Below are positions 44,701-58,222 of a DNA stretch of 64,000 nucleotides, in pieces. The translations under genes and the position numbers were made by a program. Position 1 is the first letter of the stretch. Each line of letters opens with the position of its first letter. The notes below the pieces were generated by a model, which made no database searches, had not been told where the DNA came from, and worked only from the letters and a program-made list of their open reading frames with translations. The DNA is from Ptychodera flava (Eukaryota > Hemichordata > Enteropneusta > Ptychoderidae), in contig NC_091944.1 of NCBI RefSeq assembly GCF_041260155.1, positions 15,697,272 through 15,761,271 on the forward strand, read 5' to 3'.

Positions 44701-47700
44701 GAACTGTGAAGATGCATCAAATGCTAAATTTGCTCGACATTCATCGCCAATCTTTGGGAAGAGGTGAGCTAAACAACAAGAAAGTCGCGCAGACATTGGA
44801 CGACCCCTCCTTTTGACCTGTCTACCAACTTGAATGAGCGTGGCTGTTTTTGCAGATTTTGGTCCTCATACCGTGATTTTGCTGCATCTTTTTGTGTCGC
44901 AGACTTATTCTCTCCGTCTCATATTGCATAATCATCTGTGACTTCCGTATGCACATCATAAACCGCCGTATAGACTCGGAGAATGTAATCGAATTCGTCA
45001 CTTAAATACGATTTTGCCACCTAAGTGAGTCATTAAAGTCTCAGGCGCTCGACGATATTTTCAATATGGCCGACTTGTATAGGTAAAACATTTAAGATTA
45101 CAGAAGTCAAAGTAATAGTTTAGGTTATAAAGGAATTCCATACAAGATATGCCTAGATTTAAAGATGCACGAGATTCAAATTTCAAAAAACAGAAGAATC
45201 TTTTGCATTTGTATTTATAAAATCACCATATAAAACTCTTTCTGGGGTGAGAAGTTTTCTTTTTAACGACAATGCATTTCAATATGCGGTTTGACCCCTT
45301 AGCACGAGACAGAAGCTGTTTAAGATGGCGAGAATTGGAAGCCAAAACCTTTGAGAAAAATATAGCTTCTTACGTATTTATCTGTCAGCCAGCCCCAGAA
45401 GAAGGCTGACACAGCGTAAGCGCCGGAATTCACCAGGAACATCAAGCCAACTTGGGTTGAAGTCAAATTAAACTGCAAAAAATTGTAAAGTTACAGAATG
45501 AGGTTAGAGAATACGGTAACCTTAGATTTCATTCTTCTAGGGGTGAACAATCCTGTAGAGGTAATTGACCGTCTTTATTGGAATGACAGGCTCTGCTTTC
45601 GCAGCATCGGTTTATACTTTGACCTTGAGATTAAATCCGAAAAACACAGCAAAGAAAATTTCCGATATCTGGCCATAGTCGTTGTTTAATACCGATGATG
45701 GCAATTCAATGAATTAAGATTTGATGTTTTACGAAAATTAAGTATGAATATGCATGAAGGAAACTAAGATTATTGCTCCAACGGATCACTGTATACCAAA
45801 AATTTATCGTAGAAGAAGGATGATTTCCATTTAATTAATTCTAGCAAGAAGAAAGACAGAATTAAACACAATTGAAATATGGGCATCGAGCTAAACAGCT
45901 TGAAATGTAAGGATACTAGGAAGAGTGGAATTGATGTGATAGGATTTAAAGTGGAATCTTCAAGGGGCAGAATCTTACACGATCTTCAAAGGAATAAAAT
46001 GATTAAAACCACATTAAGCGTCAATGTCAACAACGACTAATATGAGAACCAGAGATTGGAGAATGTCTCTTTAAATTAAAGGGAAACAGTCGTCGGAACT
46101 GCGCCTGTGCGAGTTTCTTGTTTACAAACAATCTATTTCGTGCACGATATCTAGATATACATCATCAACATAGTTGCGATATTTAAATTATACGATGTAG
46201 ATTATGGCAGAAATGCTTTAACTTTCATCAATCACCATCGTACCTTGGATAAAGTGTTTACATTGGTCGCATGGGTCCCATACGACCTTTGAGAGCAGTT
46301 CCGACGACTGTATCCCTTTAAAGCTTCCATATGGGTCGGAGCCTTCATGCACTTTAATAACCTGGGAACTAGACAGACCCCATCCTTCCCTTCATACTCT
46401 GTGGCTGTAATCTCAAGGAATCAGACTTGACGAGAATAGGTGTCCATTGGTATCATTATCGCCAACGGTACTCATTACTAGTCTATAAAATACCTGAGAG
46501 AGGTGATCCGCAAGAGTAGGATCCAAAAACCCAATGCCCATGAATCCGGCCAATACACAGATTGACGTCACAATCACCGATGGTATCTTCAGTAGCTCAA
46601 TCAAAGAAGCAGTCTTCTTGCATTCCTCTGACAAGAAAAAAAAATCAAATGTGAATGGCTTAAGGTAGAATGAGCCCCAAACTTTTACAGTTCTTCTGAT
46701 CTACCACTTGTGAGGGCTCATTTTAAAGCTCTTGGAGTAAGAAATATTTTCATCGTCTTAGTTTATCGAAAATCGAAAATTTTATTTTTTCTCCATAGTG
46801 TTAACATAGGGATGGCGGCCATTTTGAATTTCAAATATCAGTAAACGTTAGGTAATTTGTTTCTCTAACACCAACATTTGCAACGGTAACACTCGATTTA
46901 TTGTTACGATTATGGCTGAAAGTTCCATTTAGGAAAGTTTGAGCAAAGTTAAGTCTTTTACTTTCTAGGCGCATAGTACTCTAAGGAGGCTTGAAAAACA
47001 GCAAAAGCGAGACGTCCCACAAAAGGAGTAACATTTTTAACGATACTGCTGCTCGAGTAGTTCTGAGTTAACCGTGGTATTCGCGTCTCCTCGGCCAAAT
47101 GATCTAATTTACCGGATACCTCTGACGACTACGTGTGGTCGTCATGGAGATTTTACCAATATCGATTCAACCGCAGACCCTATGTTTCAACAAGGTCAAA
47201 ATGGATTAACAATTGTTGAAATAACTTGCTGACACCGGGATCGGGTATTCACACTCGAACAAACAGGATATTTAGATTGTTTCAGTGAAAGGAGACTTTA
47301 AATAATGCATTATCTTTTTTAGCTTCCTAAAAATTGTTGCTACCAACCTTTCTCGTCCGGTACAATGAAGTAGTTGACAGCGACGATAGCGACACAAAAG
47401 GACCCCCATACAATGAATGGCAATGAATAACCGCCCACCTGCAACAAACAAGTGTACAAATGAAGTTTACAAAATCAATATCGTGCTCGTTGACTGTAGC
47501 ACATCTCAGTAAATCTACCTTCCCAGGAAAATCTTTCATTTACTATGTATTTAAAATTTTCTTGTTGTCGATACGAGACCATTATAACTAAACGTTCTCA
47601 AAGTTTTAACCTACGGGTGACAAGACCACAAAATTCTTACCTGGTATAGTGCGCCACCTACCGGAGGTCCAATCATAAGTCCCAAGCCACAAAATATTTC

Positions 47701-50473
47701 GGCTGCCCCCTGTAAACACGTTCAGTAACAAAATTCATAATGAATAAACTTATAGACGCTTTGGCACTCTACAATGTTAAAATCGCTGATTGTAAACAAT
47801 ATCAACGGAAATTCTACAGTATGAATGTGGCACCACCGATTAATTGATAAGTAAAAGAGCACCATTGACGGCAAAGGGGTGGAAGAGAAAATATTTTGTC
47901 AATGTTTTCCAACAGCCCATATAACGATAGCGGAAATTTCATTTTGAAACATCCATGATAGTCAACTTTTGCTGTCATTTATCATTCCCATGATTTTACA
48001 GACAACATCATAGTGTTCACAAGCACAAATTGTTTATGATCGTCAGTCGTTGAAAGAGCTGTTTCATTGGATAATCTCACAAAACTGGTTTACGAAATAA
48101 TTGTCTTCTGTCACATTCAGTGATTTATCGGGTTTTTTTTTTGCATTGAGCAAAATGTTTGAGGTTCCTTCACGGTACTCTAGAATTTTCAAGGCCCAAT
48201 CCTTGAAAAACAAGAGTTGTTCCGTCCACCCCCTCCCTCTCTGCCCCCTCCCTCGGTAATTGTGCTCATTCAGTAAGATAAAAACCGTCCTATAGCACAT
48301 GATTCTTTTAGTCTACCGAGTATGGGAAGTTGAAGAAGCTTTAGTTTATCTAGAGTAACATTTGATTTTAGTGAAAGCAATTATAAGTCGGAATTAATCG
48401 TAATGATAGATATACTGTAAAAATGGAGATTAATAAGTCGCCGTCATGAGTTTGAGTATGAGTAACATTATATTCTGAGAATTTCTCACAGCCTTTGTCT
48501 CATAAACAGGGGTGATTTGATGATTAAAACACGAAATCGGGGTTCTCTACTCACAAATGCCGTGGCAATATTGTGTCGGAAAGTTGAAGCAAGAATGGCA
48601 TAGGCTCCCGTTGAACTGGCCGCCGCACCGACAGCCTCCAAGATTCGAGTGGCGAAACAAAACCCAATAAACATCGCTCCGGGCTCAAGGCGATCTAAGA
48701 AACTATTTGAGAGAAAATGAATTTTTACTGTGTGTCTCACCAATTTCCTCCGGTACACTAGATGTTGTGAACAACACGACTGCAGCAAAATACCATAGAC
48801 AGTGGAGCGGACGACCAGCTTTATATGAAAATACTTATGACGGGAAGGACAGGACACCTTTATCAGGACGACTGAAGATTCGTGGACACACCTTTGGTTT
48901 CAAGCTAAAATGAATTCATTCTTAGGGGGCTCTGACGGGGATTGATGGTATGAATGTGCTCCCTTTGTTACTAACAATTCAAACAAAATTATTTTGCGCA
49001 AACAAATCTTGCCCCTTCACCACAGTACGCCATTTTGAAATCGGAAATTAGATACAAAGCAACTTATTTAAACTCACCCGAATATTATGCAGGTACATCC
49101 ACCAGTAAATGATCCGGCTAAGAATATGAACTTGGCTCCAAGGACGGGTATCTGATCGGGGAAATCGAAACGACCAAATCAAAAACTTGTTTAGGTCACA
49201 AGCATTCAATACAGCCGACACCATGAAACACAGCCAACACTATGAAACACAGCCATACCATGAAACTTCCACCGTGTGGAAGAGTATCAATTAAAGTAAA
49301 AAATACATGAATATTTGAAGTTATTGTTCCGGCCCTCTCTACAAAGCCTTATCTATAAAGTTCTTTTTTTTCTGAAGAAGAGAAGGATTTGTAAAAATCC
49401 TTTGACAAATTACAAAGGTTGTCAGTTTAGAGACATTGATTCCCAACAAATCATGCCAGTAAAAATATGCAATGACATTTTTCTGAATATTGTACAGCAT
49501 GTACTAGATTTCAAACTGTGATACCGATAGAGAAAAGAAAACTACACAACATTGATTTTAACACTTGTTCGATCAGCAGACCGGAGAAGCAATACACTGT
49601 GTCTCAGATTGTAGCCGCTGTACAGGTGTGTTACCTTTCATTGTCAAGTTCACTTTGACATGATGGACGAAACCTACCAATTTTCCAAAAACTGGCGACA
49701 GTAAAAACATGGTCAAGGAGTAACAGCCGAACACCAGACCAACTTGCGTAGGACTGGCACCCATTTTTGTCGCCTGCAGACGAATCAAAGACAAACGACA
49801 AAAATCAACGGTTTTGAAATAGTGCACAGCACATCGCAAAAGCAGAACGTGCCGGCGTTCTCGTTTCAGGGTCGATGGTTTAGCTAACTCCACAGTGTAG
49901 CGTGGAGGATCTGTGCATTTTGAATGTAGGCATACAACCTTTGTGAAATGGCACAGGAAGCGGGAAAAAAGAATAGACGAAAGGTAAAGTTTAAGGAGAA
50001 GCGGGAACCTTCATTTTTAAAGGCACCCTTCTCAATCCCTGGTTCTCGCATTAGCAAATGTGTCAACAGCCCATTAACAGTTTGTCATTCTTTTGTTTTC
50101 CATTGAATATTTTATCGAGGAAATAATATTTATATTAGATAAGTCTGATAATTGAGTGGGGCAACAGGCGACATGCAAACGCTTATACAATTGCATCGTA
50201 CAAAAAGTCACTTACTAGAGTCGGGAAAAATGGCGCCAATACGCTATACATGAGAAAGTCTGCTAAATTGGCTAGACACATGCTAAACAGTATGAGGTAC
50301 TCTCTCTTTGTATAAGAACGTTTCTCTTCTGCACTCTGGTCCCGGTAATCTGCAAATGAATGCTGCCATTCGGCTGATTGTCTTAGACTCGTTGATAATG
50401 ATGCTCTCAAATCTGCTATATCATGGCTGGACAGGGATACACGAGTCGATGACCGCCTTATTCGACCTTCCAT
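41755..50473 (-). CDS. SLC18B1: MFS transporter, SLC18B1 orthologue
   Basis: Twelve coding exons on the minus strand: 50473-50216, 49773-49678, 49151-49078, 48702-48555, 47709-47641, 47438-47348, 46627-46494, 45472-45374, 44293-44202, 43626-43531, 42307-42233, 41902-41755. All have GT-AG borders and matching phases, and the sum is 1380 bp (459 residues plus stop). Human SLC18B1 is ~456 residues and aligns throughout: GASPTQVGLVFGCYSLTMFL (human GASNTIIGMIFGCFAL), GLGLMIGPPVGGALYQ (human GLGLILGPPVGGFLYQ), GFLDPTL (human GFLDPTL), GNFLGPTVGS (human GAFMGPTLGG). It is a 12-helix major facilitator of the vesicular amine transporter family; mammalian SLC18B1 carries polyamines into vesicles. The N-terminal ~65 residues are Ser-rich and cytosolic. 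The ATG lies three bases into its exon, so 5' exons should exist upstream. Introns hold a CAGGTGCAGCC-ended element, a TTAA MITE and a dispersed repeat. Confidence 0.95.
42725..43308. mobile_element. 584-bp element with CAGGTGCAGCCAACG inverted ends, purine-rich inside (SLC18B1 intron)
   Basis: The left end CAGGTGCAGCCAACG and the right end CGTTGGCTGCACCTG are exact inverted repeats of 15 bp. Termini beginning CAG suit a hAT-like element, but an 8-bp target duplication is not clear (AGATT lies near both ends). The interior 42778-43195 is a degenerate array of ~25-32-bp purine-rich units such as GGGCAGGGGAGC followed by A/T-rich bases. Confidence 0.55.
46080..46317. mobile_element. TTAA-flanked MITE, second family (SLC18B1 intron)
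   Basis: It begins AGGGAAACAGTCGTCGGAAC and ends GTTCCGACGACTGTATCCCT. TTAA is at 46076-46079 and 46318-46321. 238 bp, non-coding, distinct in sequence from the 16090 family. Confidence 0.85.
46662..46976. repeat. Dispersed repeat 'GGGACAGATATTCG' family, copy 4 (SLC18B1 intron)
   Basis: TAAGGTAGAATGAGCC, CTACCACTTGTGA, TAGGGATGGCGGCCATTTTG and GTTAGGTAATTTGTTTCTC match copy 3 in order. Confidence 0.65.
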
Positions 50474-50476
50474 CTC

Positions 50477-53400
50477 CTGAAAATATAACGTTAGCAACAC
50501 TTAAACGACGCTATCCGTAACAACTGATGGCCAATGAAAAGTCTGTTTGCTCAATCACCCTGTAGGAACCTATACTATAATATTTCTCTGTTTGTTAGAT
50601 TGGGGAAGGATCATACGTTCTTTTGGAAGGGATCGTCAGAATATGGGATCACGTAGTTCTGTGAAACCATATTTATGAATTTTTTGACAATTTATTTTCC
50701 ATCCCTTCGGGTTTTAGTCTGCAATTCTCTTTTTAAAGAGCCAGCATGGCTAAAAGTGATTTCTAAACAATGGGTTTTCTTGATCCATGGATATATGACC
50801 TCAGGGATCTAAAGGTCAAGATCTATGATACCTGTTTGAATGCCAAGTAACGCCGCCTGGAAGAGTCCGGCCAGAGACCCTTTCAACACGTGAAAATCAC
50901 GGGTGACCAGCTAATTTGATATGCATTTATTCATGGTTTGCCGTGACGTGTTCAGTTTGGATGAAAATAAGCAAATCAGAAGCTGTCACTCATGTGAGTG
51001 CCTTTTTTTATTATGGTGACCATAGACAGTAGTTTCTACTGTCTATGTGATGTCAAAAGGAGAAAAGTGTCAGTGACAAGCATAGTGAAACAATAGATGG
51101 CCAAGTAGTTCGTTGCCAAGTAGTTCGTTGTTCCATAGACAGTTACCCCCCCCCCCCCCCGGTCTATTCCGGGTTGTTCACACCTATTGCAGCCTCATCA
51201 GCTGGATCTGCGGGAGGTTGATTAATCTTGTCATGAGCACCTTGTCCATGTCTGATTTGCCTTAGCAAACAAGTGTCAACACGCACATAACACACAACTT
51301 TCCGACGATCACACCACATATCCAATTTATAAAGTGCTGAAAAAAATGCCAGGCACACAACAAATATACGGCTATGAGTTTGGTCGACTGATCCGCTGTA
51401 GTAAATCACACGATAGTCTCATGTAAAAAAACACATTGGTTACAAGACAAACATGATGAGAGTAGCTTTCCACCTTTGCGACGACCTATTTTCAAACGTG
51501 AATTTTGCCATCAAGATGTGTACTTTTACCCAAGTATTATATATCACCTAAAAGCTATTTCTATGAATTTTTTGTTTTATCGAGAAAATTAGTGTGCGAT
51601 GAATTTTTTTGAAGATCTTAGTGAAAGTGTAAAGAAAATGGGTGGTCTCACGTAAAAAAGTTTAAGTCTGAGCGGATAGGGGCTATTGTTTAGGTGTTAA
51701 CGGGCAATTGGTCTTCAGAATACTGGCTACAAAACCGTGTCTCAGATTTTTGAAAAAGGCCTTAGTTTTTTCACATCGTTGAGTCAAAGTTTATCCACCG
51801 ATTAGTCTTACAATGCCGCCTAATTAAGCAGCAATAACTCGACTTTAAAAATCTTCATAAAAAACTGAGACACGATTTTGGAGACAACCTACTCGACAAA
51901 CGTCTGTGAAAATCTGGTGAACTTCGTTCACGCGTTCTCGAGTTAAACTCTTTTGAACGTGCTGCAATGTGACAAAATGCCGAACTGAGAAAAAGGCGAT
52001 TTAGTAAATTGGTTCGGGTTTTTCCTTTTGAATGGCAATAAACAATGTACTCAACCGACAAAACACTAAAACCAGATAGTGAAATCAAAGTGTTCAACTT
52101 CAACAGTATATTCACTCATTGAAATCAGTGTCAACGGTCGAAATGAGGCTAGTAAAATGGGTGAATTTGGGAGCGTTGTACTCTTTTTAGAGCGCAATCT
52201 ACACAGTAGCTGATGAGTAAATAAACTTGGGGAGTGCCAGGGAAGGGATTATGCATAATCTGTTGACTGATTAGTTGTAAGGTTTAAATAGAGTATTAAC
52301 TGTTCGACCTAACTGTCGGAACTGCTACGGCATCTCGATGCCGTCTACACGAGCGCTTGGACTAATTACCTCCATGACAAGCGTACACTGTAGTGTAAGT
52401 TTATGGCAGCATTCGATTCGACCTCGGAAACGACTCACGGCTGCGGAATGAAAGCGAGCCCGATGAGTGATATAGAGAAAAGAATATTGGCTGACAACAA
52501 AAATATCTGCGTTTGTATGTGGATGTACATTTGCGGTGATGTGATCATGGAGATAAAAAGAACAGCTCCATGCTGTGATCCATTACGGTTAGAGTAACGA
52601 GGATTCTAGTAAGCAGCCATTTTTTAGATCTTCACGCGCCTTGAAAACCGATTAACACTAATCAAACTACGAGAATTTCTGAGACAATAGTTCGTCCTCA
52701 CTCTGTACAGCATTTCTGTGGGTGAAGACCGTTTCTGGAGTCATTTATGCTAAGATGAGCCAATCGCCTGTCGGCGGCATAAGTCAAAGGAGAGAAGTTG
52801 AGAAAACATGAACATAGAGAAAAGTACGTAATTTCATCAAGCGCAAGTTGCATGCCATAGACCGCTCGTCAAGCGTCATACGTCACAGATAGATAACTCT
52901 CTGCTGTCGTTCGTATCCAACATGAGTACCATCGATTCCAGGCGAATATGATATCAGACCCGTCTTCATTACATGTAAATTTCAGGATTAGGATGGTGTT
53001 TTGCACTGTATTCAAGTAGTTAGCCCGTAAGCGTCTCATTCAATGGTTTACCGACCAATGATGACATGTTGATGAAAACTCAGGGCGATTACGTTATTAC
53101 GTTGTGACGGTCAAATTCATATTGAAATTTGTCTTCGGTCCTGCAGCATTTTGGCTACTGCCATGATAACTGATAACAATGTTGTCGTGTCCATTCCCAT
53201 AAAATCATTTGATTCACATTCGTCCGGTGTACGATGAACATTTGTTAGTCGACGTATTACCTTGTCAAGGTCGGTAACGAAATGGGACAAGGAAAAACGG
53301 GACCGCGGGATTGAAACGACTTCGACATTTCAGTTCACTGCCGTTGTGCCAAAACGTCTGCAAACCAAAGCAGCTATTGTTTTGTGGCGCGTGATTTCTG

Positions 53401-53560
53401 CATTGCTACGTATTTTGCCTTGGGAAAATTTCCTGTCGATGTCTTGAAGCCCATTCAATTTGTTTCCACCTTGTATTTTCTAATCCCAAGTAGTTCAAGA
53501 GCCGCGGTTTCTGATATTTCATTTTTATTCATAAATTGTTCAACTCACTCAGTATTCTCA
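50477..53560. other. Upstream flank or 5' intron of SLC18B1, no other gene seen
   Basis: Short frames only. It contains a C14 run at 51147-51160 and a small palindrome (CATAGACAGTAGTTTCTACTGTCTATG, broken by a few bases) near 51024. Confidence 0.45.
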
Positions 53561-53569
53561 TCGAACGGA

Positions 53570-54015
53570 CAATGTCGGGTTTCTAGACCTTTTGGCGCAA
53601 AGTCGTTTCGGCCGCACAATTTCCGACGCCAAGACGTTTAGGCAACGCGACCAAAGACGTTTCGGCACTACCTGGTGGGGGAACTCGTGCCAAATGTTAC
53701 AAATCAAAACACTGAGAAGTATAGTGTCAGCATTCACATGCTTTAAAGTTTGTGAGAACATGGTGAAAAACCGTGAGGAAAGAGTTTCATATCATTTTCG
53801 ATAGCAATAGCCGCCGACACTGTCAAAGTTTGAAAAGCGGCGCCTAAACGGCACTGTAAAAGTCATACTGGTCAGAACGCAAAGGTCACTCTTATGAATA
53901 TGACTGGTCTGTCAGTTACTTATAAGTTTGAAGGGAAAAAAAAAACAAATCGTAATGGGGGTGTCGAAATGTCTTGGGGCGAAAAGAAGCCGAAACTTCG
54001 GCCGAAAGAGGCGAA
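53570..54015. repeat. Clusters of a degenerate ~17-bp motif GCCGAAACGTCTTTGG in opposite orientations
   Basis: At 53580-53685 the minus strand reads GCCGAAACGTCTTTGG, CTAAACGTCTTGGC and GGCCGAAACGACTTTG in series. At 53958-54014 the plus strand reads GTCGAAATGTCTTGGGG, GCCGAAACTTCGGCCGAAAG. The two clusters face each other and may be subterminal repeats of a small element. Confidence 0.4.
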
Positions 54016-56150
54016 TGTTGCTTGAATGTTGAAGATGTGAAGGGTGTCTGTTGCGGTATTCAAGTGTTCCCGCTGTTACTGAGGCCGCCAGTGGAACGTA
54101 CCATTTATGTATACGGGACAGCCTCTTCAAAGATGTTTAACATTACGAAACTTATCCACCACTCCTGGTGCTTTTACAAAAGCACAAAAATGTCCCAGAT
54201 AAAACATTTAGTGTGTGGGCCATTTTTGTAATCTGAAATTGTACCGTCAACAATGTCATATAAGTCTGACCTTGTCCGATTGTGTCGATAAATTATGATC
54301 TTTTGGGAGCGGCCACCCCTATGAGAAAAACGGTAAGACCCACCTTTCGCCAGGTACACTCTATGGTCTTGACCCACGCAGTGAACGGTAGGTGTTAATG
54401 GGATTTTCACAGCGGATGTTGTCTAAGTGCATGTGAATACTGTGACGCTACTTGCTTAGCGTAATCCCTTGTCAATCAAGACTTAACGGTAGTCTCAAAT
54501 GCCAAAATGTACACCTGTGCCTCTCGTACATTTTTATTCCAAAATTTCACCCAAAAACAGGAACTTCACGACCAAGATATTCTACACACAAGGAAGATCA
54601 ATATTATAGGAATACTTTTCAGGGATAAAAGAAAAATCGTGTTTTTATCTCAAAATACCAAAACAAAGGCAGAAAGCTACCTTAATACACCCTTAAAAAC
54701 CGACACCACATTTCGTGGGTGCCGACTTTTTTGTCACTGCTGCCTCTGCTACCTCCATGCTCTTTCTGAGCCACTGACACTCCCTTGCTTTATGCATGGA
54801 CAGTCCATGCATTGTGATGCATGGAGGTAAGTGTACTTTCAAAAGATGATACGAGCGCCGATCCAGATCAGGATACTTTTCTTCTAGCGCTGGGGGGAAG
54901 AGAAAATCATAATGACAATGACAAACTACTCTGAAATATAGTTTTGCTCCAATACACTGTCCTGAAACCAATCTTATAAGATTCGCTATGAACCTACCAC
55001 GTGTTTACGTGCACGGTGCAACGATGGCGATATATAGAAGCAAAGGAGGAGTCACACCCCAAAGTAGTTTCCTAGTCTAAGAGAAGTTGGTGTGTACTTT
55101 TTTATTCCCACACCCTTCTTTCCGACAAACACGGCTCTGGTTACGCCAGGTCAACAGCAAGTGAAATTTCAACGACCCTTCACATTTCACACAAAGGGAG
55201 ATGTCCTTGACAGGAGACAAACATGAGGCGACGGAAGAGACATTGGAATCGTGTTTTGTTGACCTTGACATTGGGCGAAAGTGATGCGGTGATGTGATTT
55301 TACATGATTCTTATGTTTCCTATATCCTAGTATGAGATTACAACGCCAGATACGCTTTCATACTGCAAAACGCTTTCCGTCCCTTGTTCCAATCTGCATG
55401 GGTTTTATCGGGAGCACACGCCTGAAAGAAAGGTGTGTCTTGAAGTAATGCAGGCGCAGAACAGGAAACAAGGGTTTTCGATGCGGGCGATTACTTGAAA
55501 CAAACCTTGTATTTACTTTGCAAACAAAGATAGTAGCCCTCATTTCCCAGCATAGAGAGTACAAAATACCATACAAATTTGACAAGAAGTTATTTGTTGA
55601 TTCATTTGAACATTGTCAATGTACTCTAAACGTCCTTCAAACTGTGGCAGTAGAGTCATCCGATATACGGGTTCTATCCGGGACCTCCGTGACCTGGCAA
55701 GGCAATCAACAACACGGTGACGCACGTCGATAAACAACCGAAACAGTGTGCTACGGTGAAGAGGTAGAGATCGGGCTACATGGAGTCCTTGACCAGACTA
55801 ATCCGTTGATATTTTCACATGAAAAAAAAAACAGACTGCAAAAACAACCTCGACAAACAACGAACTTGATGTATTCATTACCCATCTGTCCGTTCATTCA
55901 CTAGCGCTGTTCCTTCAGATACCGTAGAACGACCTTGCTCAAGCAATGGGACAGTGTGTTGACGAACTGACTCGAGCGCGTTATTTATGAGTTAGGGGAA
56001 AGAAAAGAATCGAGATAACATTGTTTTTTTCGTTGCTTCAACACATGGTCTGATCATGGAGCTAGCTTCATGACTATTGACGTGTAGACATCATTTATAA
56101 TCCAATGTTCAAGAAGGCCGTAGCTTGCGATGGAGCGATATTTTAAAGGA
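54016..56150. other. No gene seen
   Basis: Open frames of 60-107 codons overlap on both strands without domains or splice context. Confidence 0.45.
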
Positions 56151-56156
56151 TACTGT

Positions 56157-56200
56157 ATATTTCCATGGAGGTAGTAGCTACCTCCATGATATTTCCATAT
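56157..56200. repeat. Small hairpin ATATTTCCATGGAGGTAG
   Basis: ATTTCCATGGAGGTAG and CTACCTCCATGATATTT pair around a three-base loop. Confidence 0.7.
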
Positions 56201-56522
56201 TCTTATCCCAAGCAAAAGGATAGGCAATGCCGTGTTTCATGGGATTGGATGTTGTTAGAACCATAGCAGTTGTAAAGATGTCGTGATCAGTGCGTATAGT
56301 GCAGGTACGAAGTTCTGCACTGCAATTGAGTATTGTCTGTACCAAGCTGACCTATAAAGGTGCATAGGATAAGCCGCTCAGCGCTGTAAACAAACCGCAA
56401 CAAGACTGACAAGATGAAAACTTTCCCGTGGACTCTCGGAGAGAAAGACGATTGACGGTTGTTTTGCGTCAAGAATGTAAACTTTTGATAAAATCAACAA
56501 AACATGGACGAGATCTACTTAC

Positions 56523-56600
56523 GTTGATGTCCCAAGCTTGTTAAGTTGGAATTAGCTGAGCACGTCGAACCGTCAGTGACACTGTGTACACCGAATTGCC
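56523..56600 (-). promoter_or_regulatory. Possible non-coding first exon of SLC18B1 (donor at 56523)
   Basis: On the minus strand a perfect donor, GACATCAAC then GTAAGTAGATC, ends a stretch without a long frame. The first coding exon of SLC18B1 starts with an acceptor three bases before its ATG, so a 5' untranslated exon is required somewhere upstream. This is the best donor I noticed, but nothing else ties the two together. Confidence 0.25.
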
Positions 56601-56784
56601 TCTGCCACTTGCGTGTTTGCCGCACGCATGGGACGAGACTCAATGAAATGCGTATGCAAAATCGACCTTTGCACCTTGCAGGGCTTACAGCTTGGCAATT
56701 TCCGGCCTAATGTCGCGTGGTAGAGTATTATGCGAATGACCAGTTTGAGGACAGCTCGACATTGAACATATATATAAACGATAT

Positions 56785-56794
56785 CAGATATATA

Positions 56795-56857
<63 letters not shown>

Positions 56858-56873
56858 CAATCTCATCCAGTTG

Positions 56874-56951
<78 letters not shown>

Positions 56952-56955
56952 TCCA
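56785..56955. repeat. (TA)n microsatellite in several blocks with duplicated spacer
   Basis: TA runs are separated by CTCATCCAGTTGAGAGA; a second ATCCAGTTGCGAGATA closes the array. Layout is similar to 7722-7920. Tyr-Ile frames are artefacts. Confidence 0.9.
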
Positions 56956-57705
56956 GTTGCGAGATAAGAAATGTAGATGGCAATGATCACTATTTTCAGG
57001 TATTCTCGGTAAGCACCCAGTCGTATTGAATACTATCAGCTGTATCGTGTGCTATCATTCTCAAAAGTATACATTTTTCAACGGTCCCTCCATTTTTCAC
57101 CACATCTTGACCTGTGGCCCGACAATGCCGTGCGTTAAAATACCAGATAGGTGTCGGATACTGCCGATTAAACGTCTAGGTTTTTAAAACTATGATTTTA
57201 AACACATCTTCGCCAGTCCGACAGTATCGATGTTACCGCTGGTGTTGTACGTTCACATTGATATAAAACATATGACATCAGACGATATTATCCATAACAT
57301 TTGGGAGTATGGAATTTTTATTCGATACTTTTCAAAATCGATATTTCCTGAGCGATGTAAGTCTCCTACAGTGTATTTTGATACAAAATGATAAAATGTT
57401 TTACTTATGATACCAGACAATGTCATCCGACTTTGTCCTTAGTGTGTGCATATAATAGACCTTAGAAGAACTACAATCTATGGTATGTGCAATGCCATAC
57501 GTTCACGAACAGCAGTCCAACTTGTTCTACTCTACAAGGAGTTAAATTTGTTGGTTGCTAATTGAACAAGTAATTCTTGAGTTTTAAAATTTTGATCATT
57601 TTAGTATTTTTGGAATTCATGTTTTTTACGTAAAATTGTCACATGAACAAAATTCTGTCTTCAACTCACCGTCATTGTCAAAACAAATTGCTAAATACGG
57701 CTAGT
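56956..57705. other. No gene seen
   Basis: AT-rich non-coding sequence. Confidence 0.5.
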
Positions 57706-57795
57706 TTCAAATCGGGTTCGAACCCACAACATACGGCATCAGTCGCCTAGCGGAGAGGCCACAGAGAGAACCGCTCGGCTAAATCTCCACTCCCA
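57706..57795 (-). mobile_element. tRNA-derived SINE copy
   Basis: The minus strand reads TTGGGAGTGGAGATTTAGCC, GAGCGG, GCTAGGCGACTGATGCCGTA and GTGGGTTCGAACCCGAT, nearly identical to 22957-23055, with intact A and B boxes. Confidence 0.75.
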
Positions 57796-58004
57796 AAAAA
57801 GATAGCCGGCTAAGTTGTTACATTTTTCTGACTGAGACCGCTCCACACGTTGTAGAGTTCGTGAAGCACTCACGCACGCATGCTCACTATCACACATCGC
57901 ACATACAAACTTTATCGAAGCGAACAGCAACGAATACATCGCTTTAACTGGGCGAACGATAACCTAGGGGACAATTCTGTCCACCAGCAGAGTTACCAAC
58001 CCAG

Positions 58005-58115
58005 GGTAGAAAATACGGCTAGTTTTCAATCCGAATCCACAACATACGGCATCAGTCGCCTAGCGGAGACGCCACAGAGAGAACCGCTAAAGAAACACAG
58101 AGAGAACCGCTAAAG
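58005..58115 (-). mobile_element. Damaged tRNA-derived SINE copy
   Basis: The minus strand carries GCTAGGCGACTGATGCCGTA and GTGGATTCGGATTGAAAAC; the B box has lost its consensus. The piece GAGAACCGCTAAAG is duplicated at its 5' side. Confidence 0.65.
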
Positions 58116-58145
58116 TGATACATTCAGTGTAGTTTTTGCAGTGAA

Positions 58146-58191
58146 CATACATACATACGTACATACATACATACATACATACATACATACA

Positions 58192-58221
<30 letters not shown>
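58146..58221. repeat. (CATA)n microsatellite
   Basis: About 19 units of CATA/ATAC, one interrupted by CGTA. Confidence 0.95.

Positions 58222-58222
<1 letters not shown>

Noticed and set aside
56717-56986. Open frames of Tyr-Ile repeats
   Set aside because: Produced by the (TA)n array; no protein signal.
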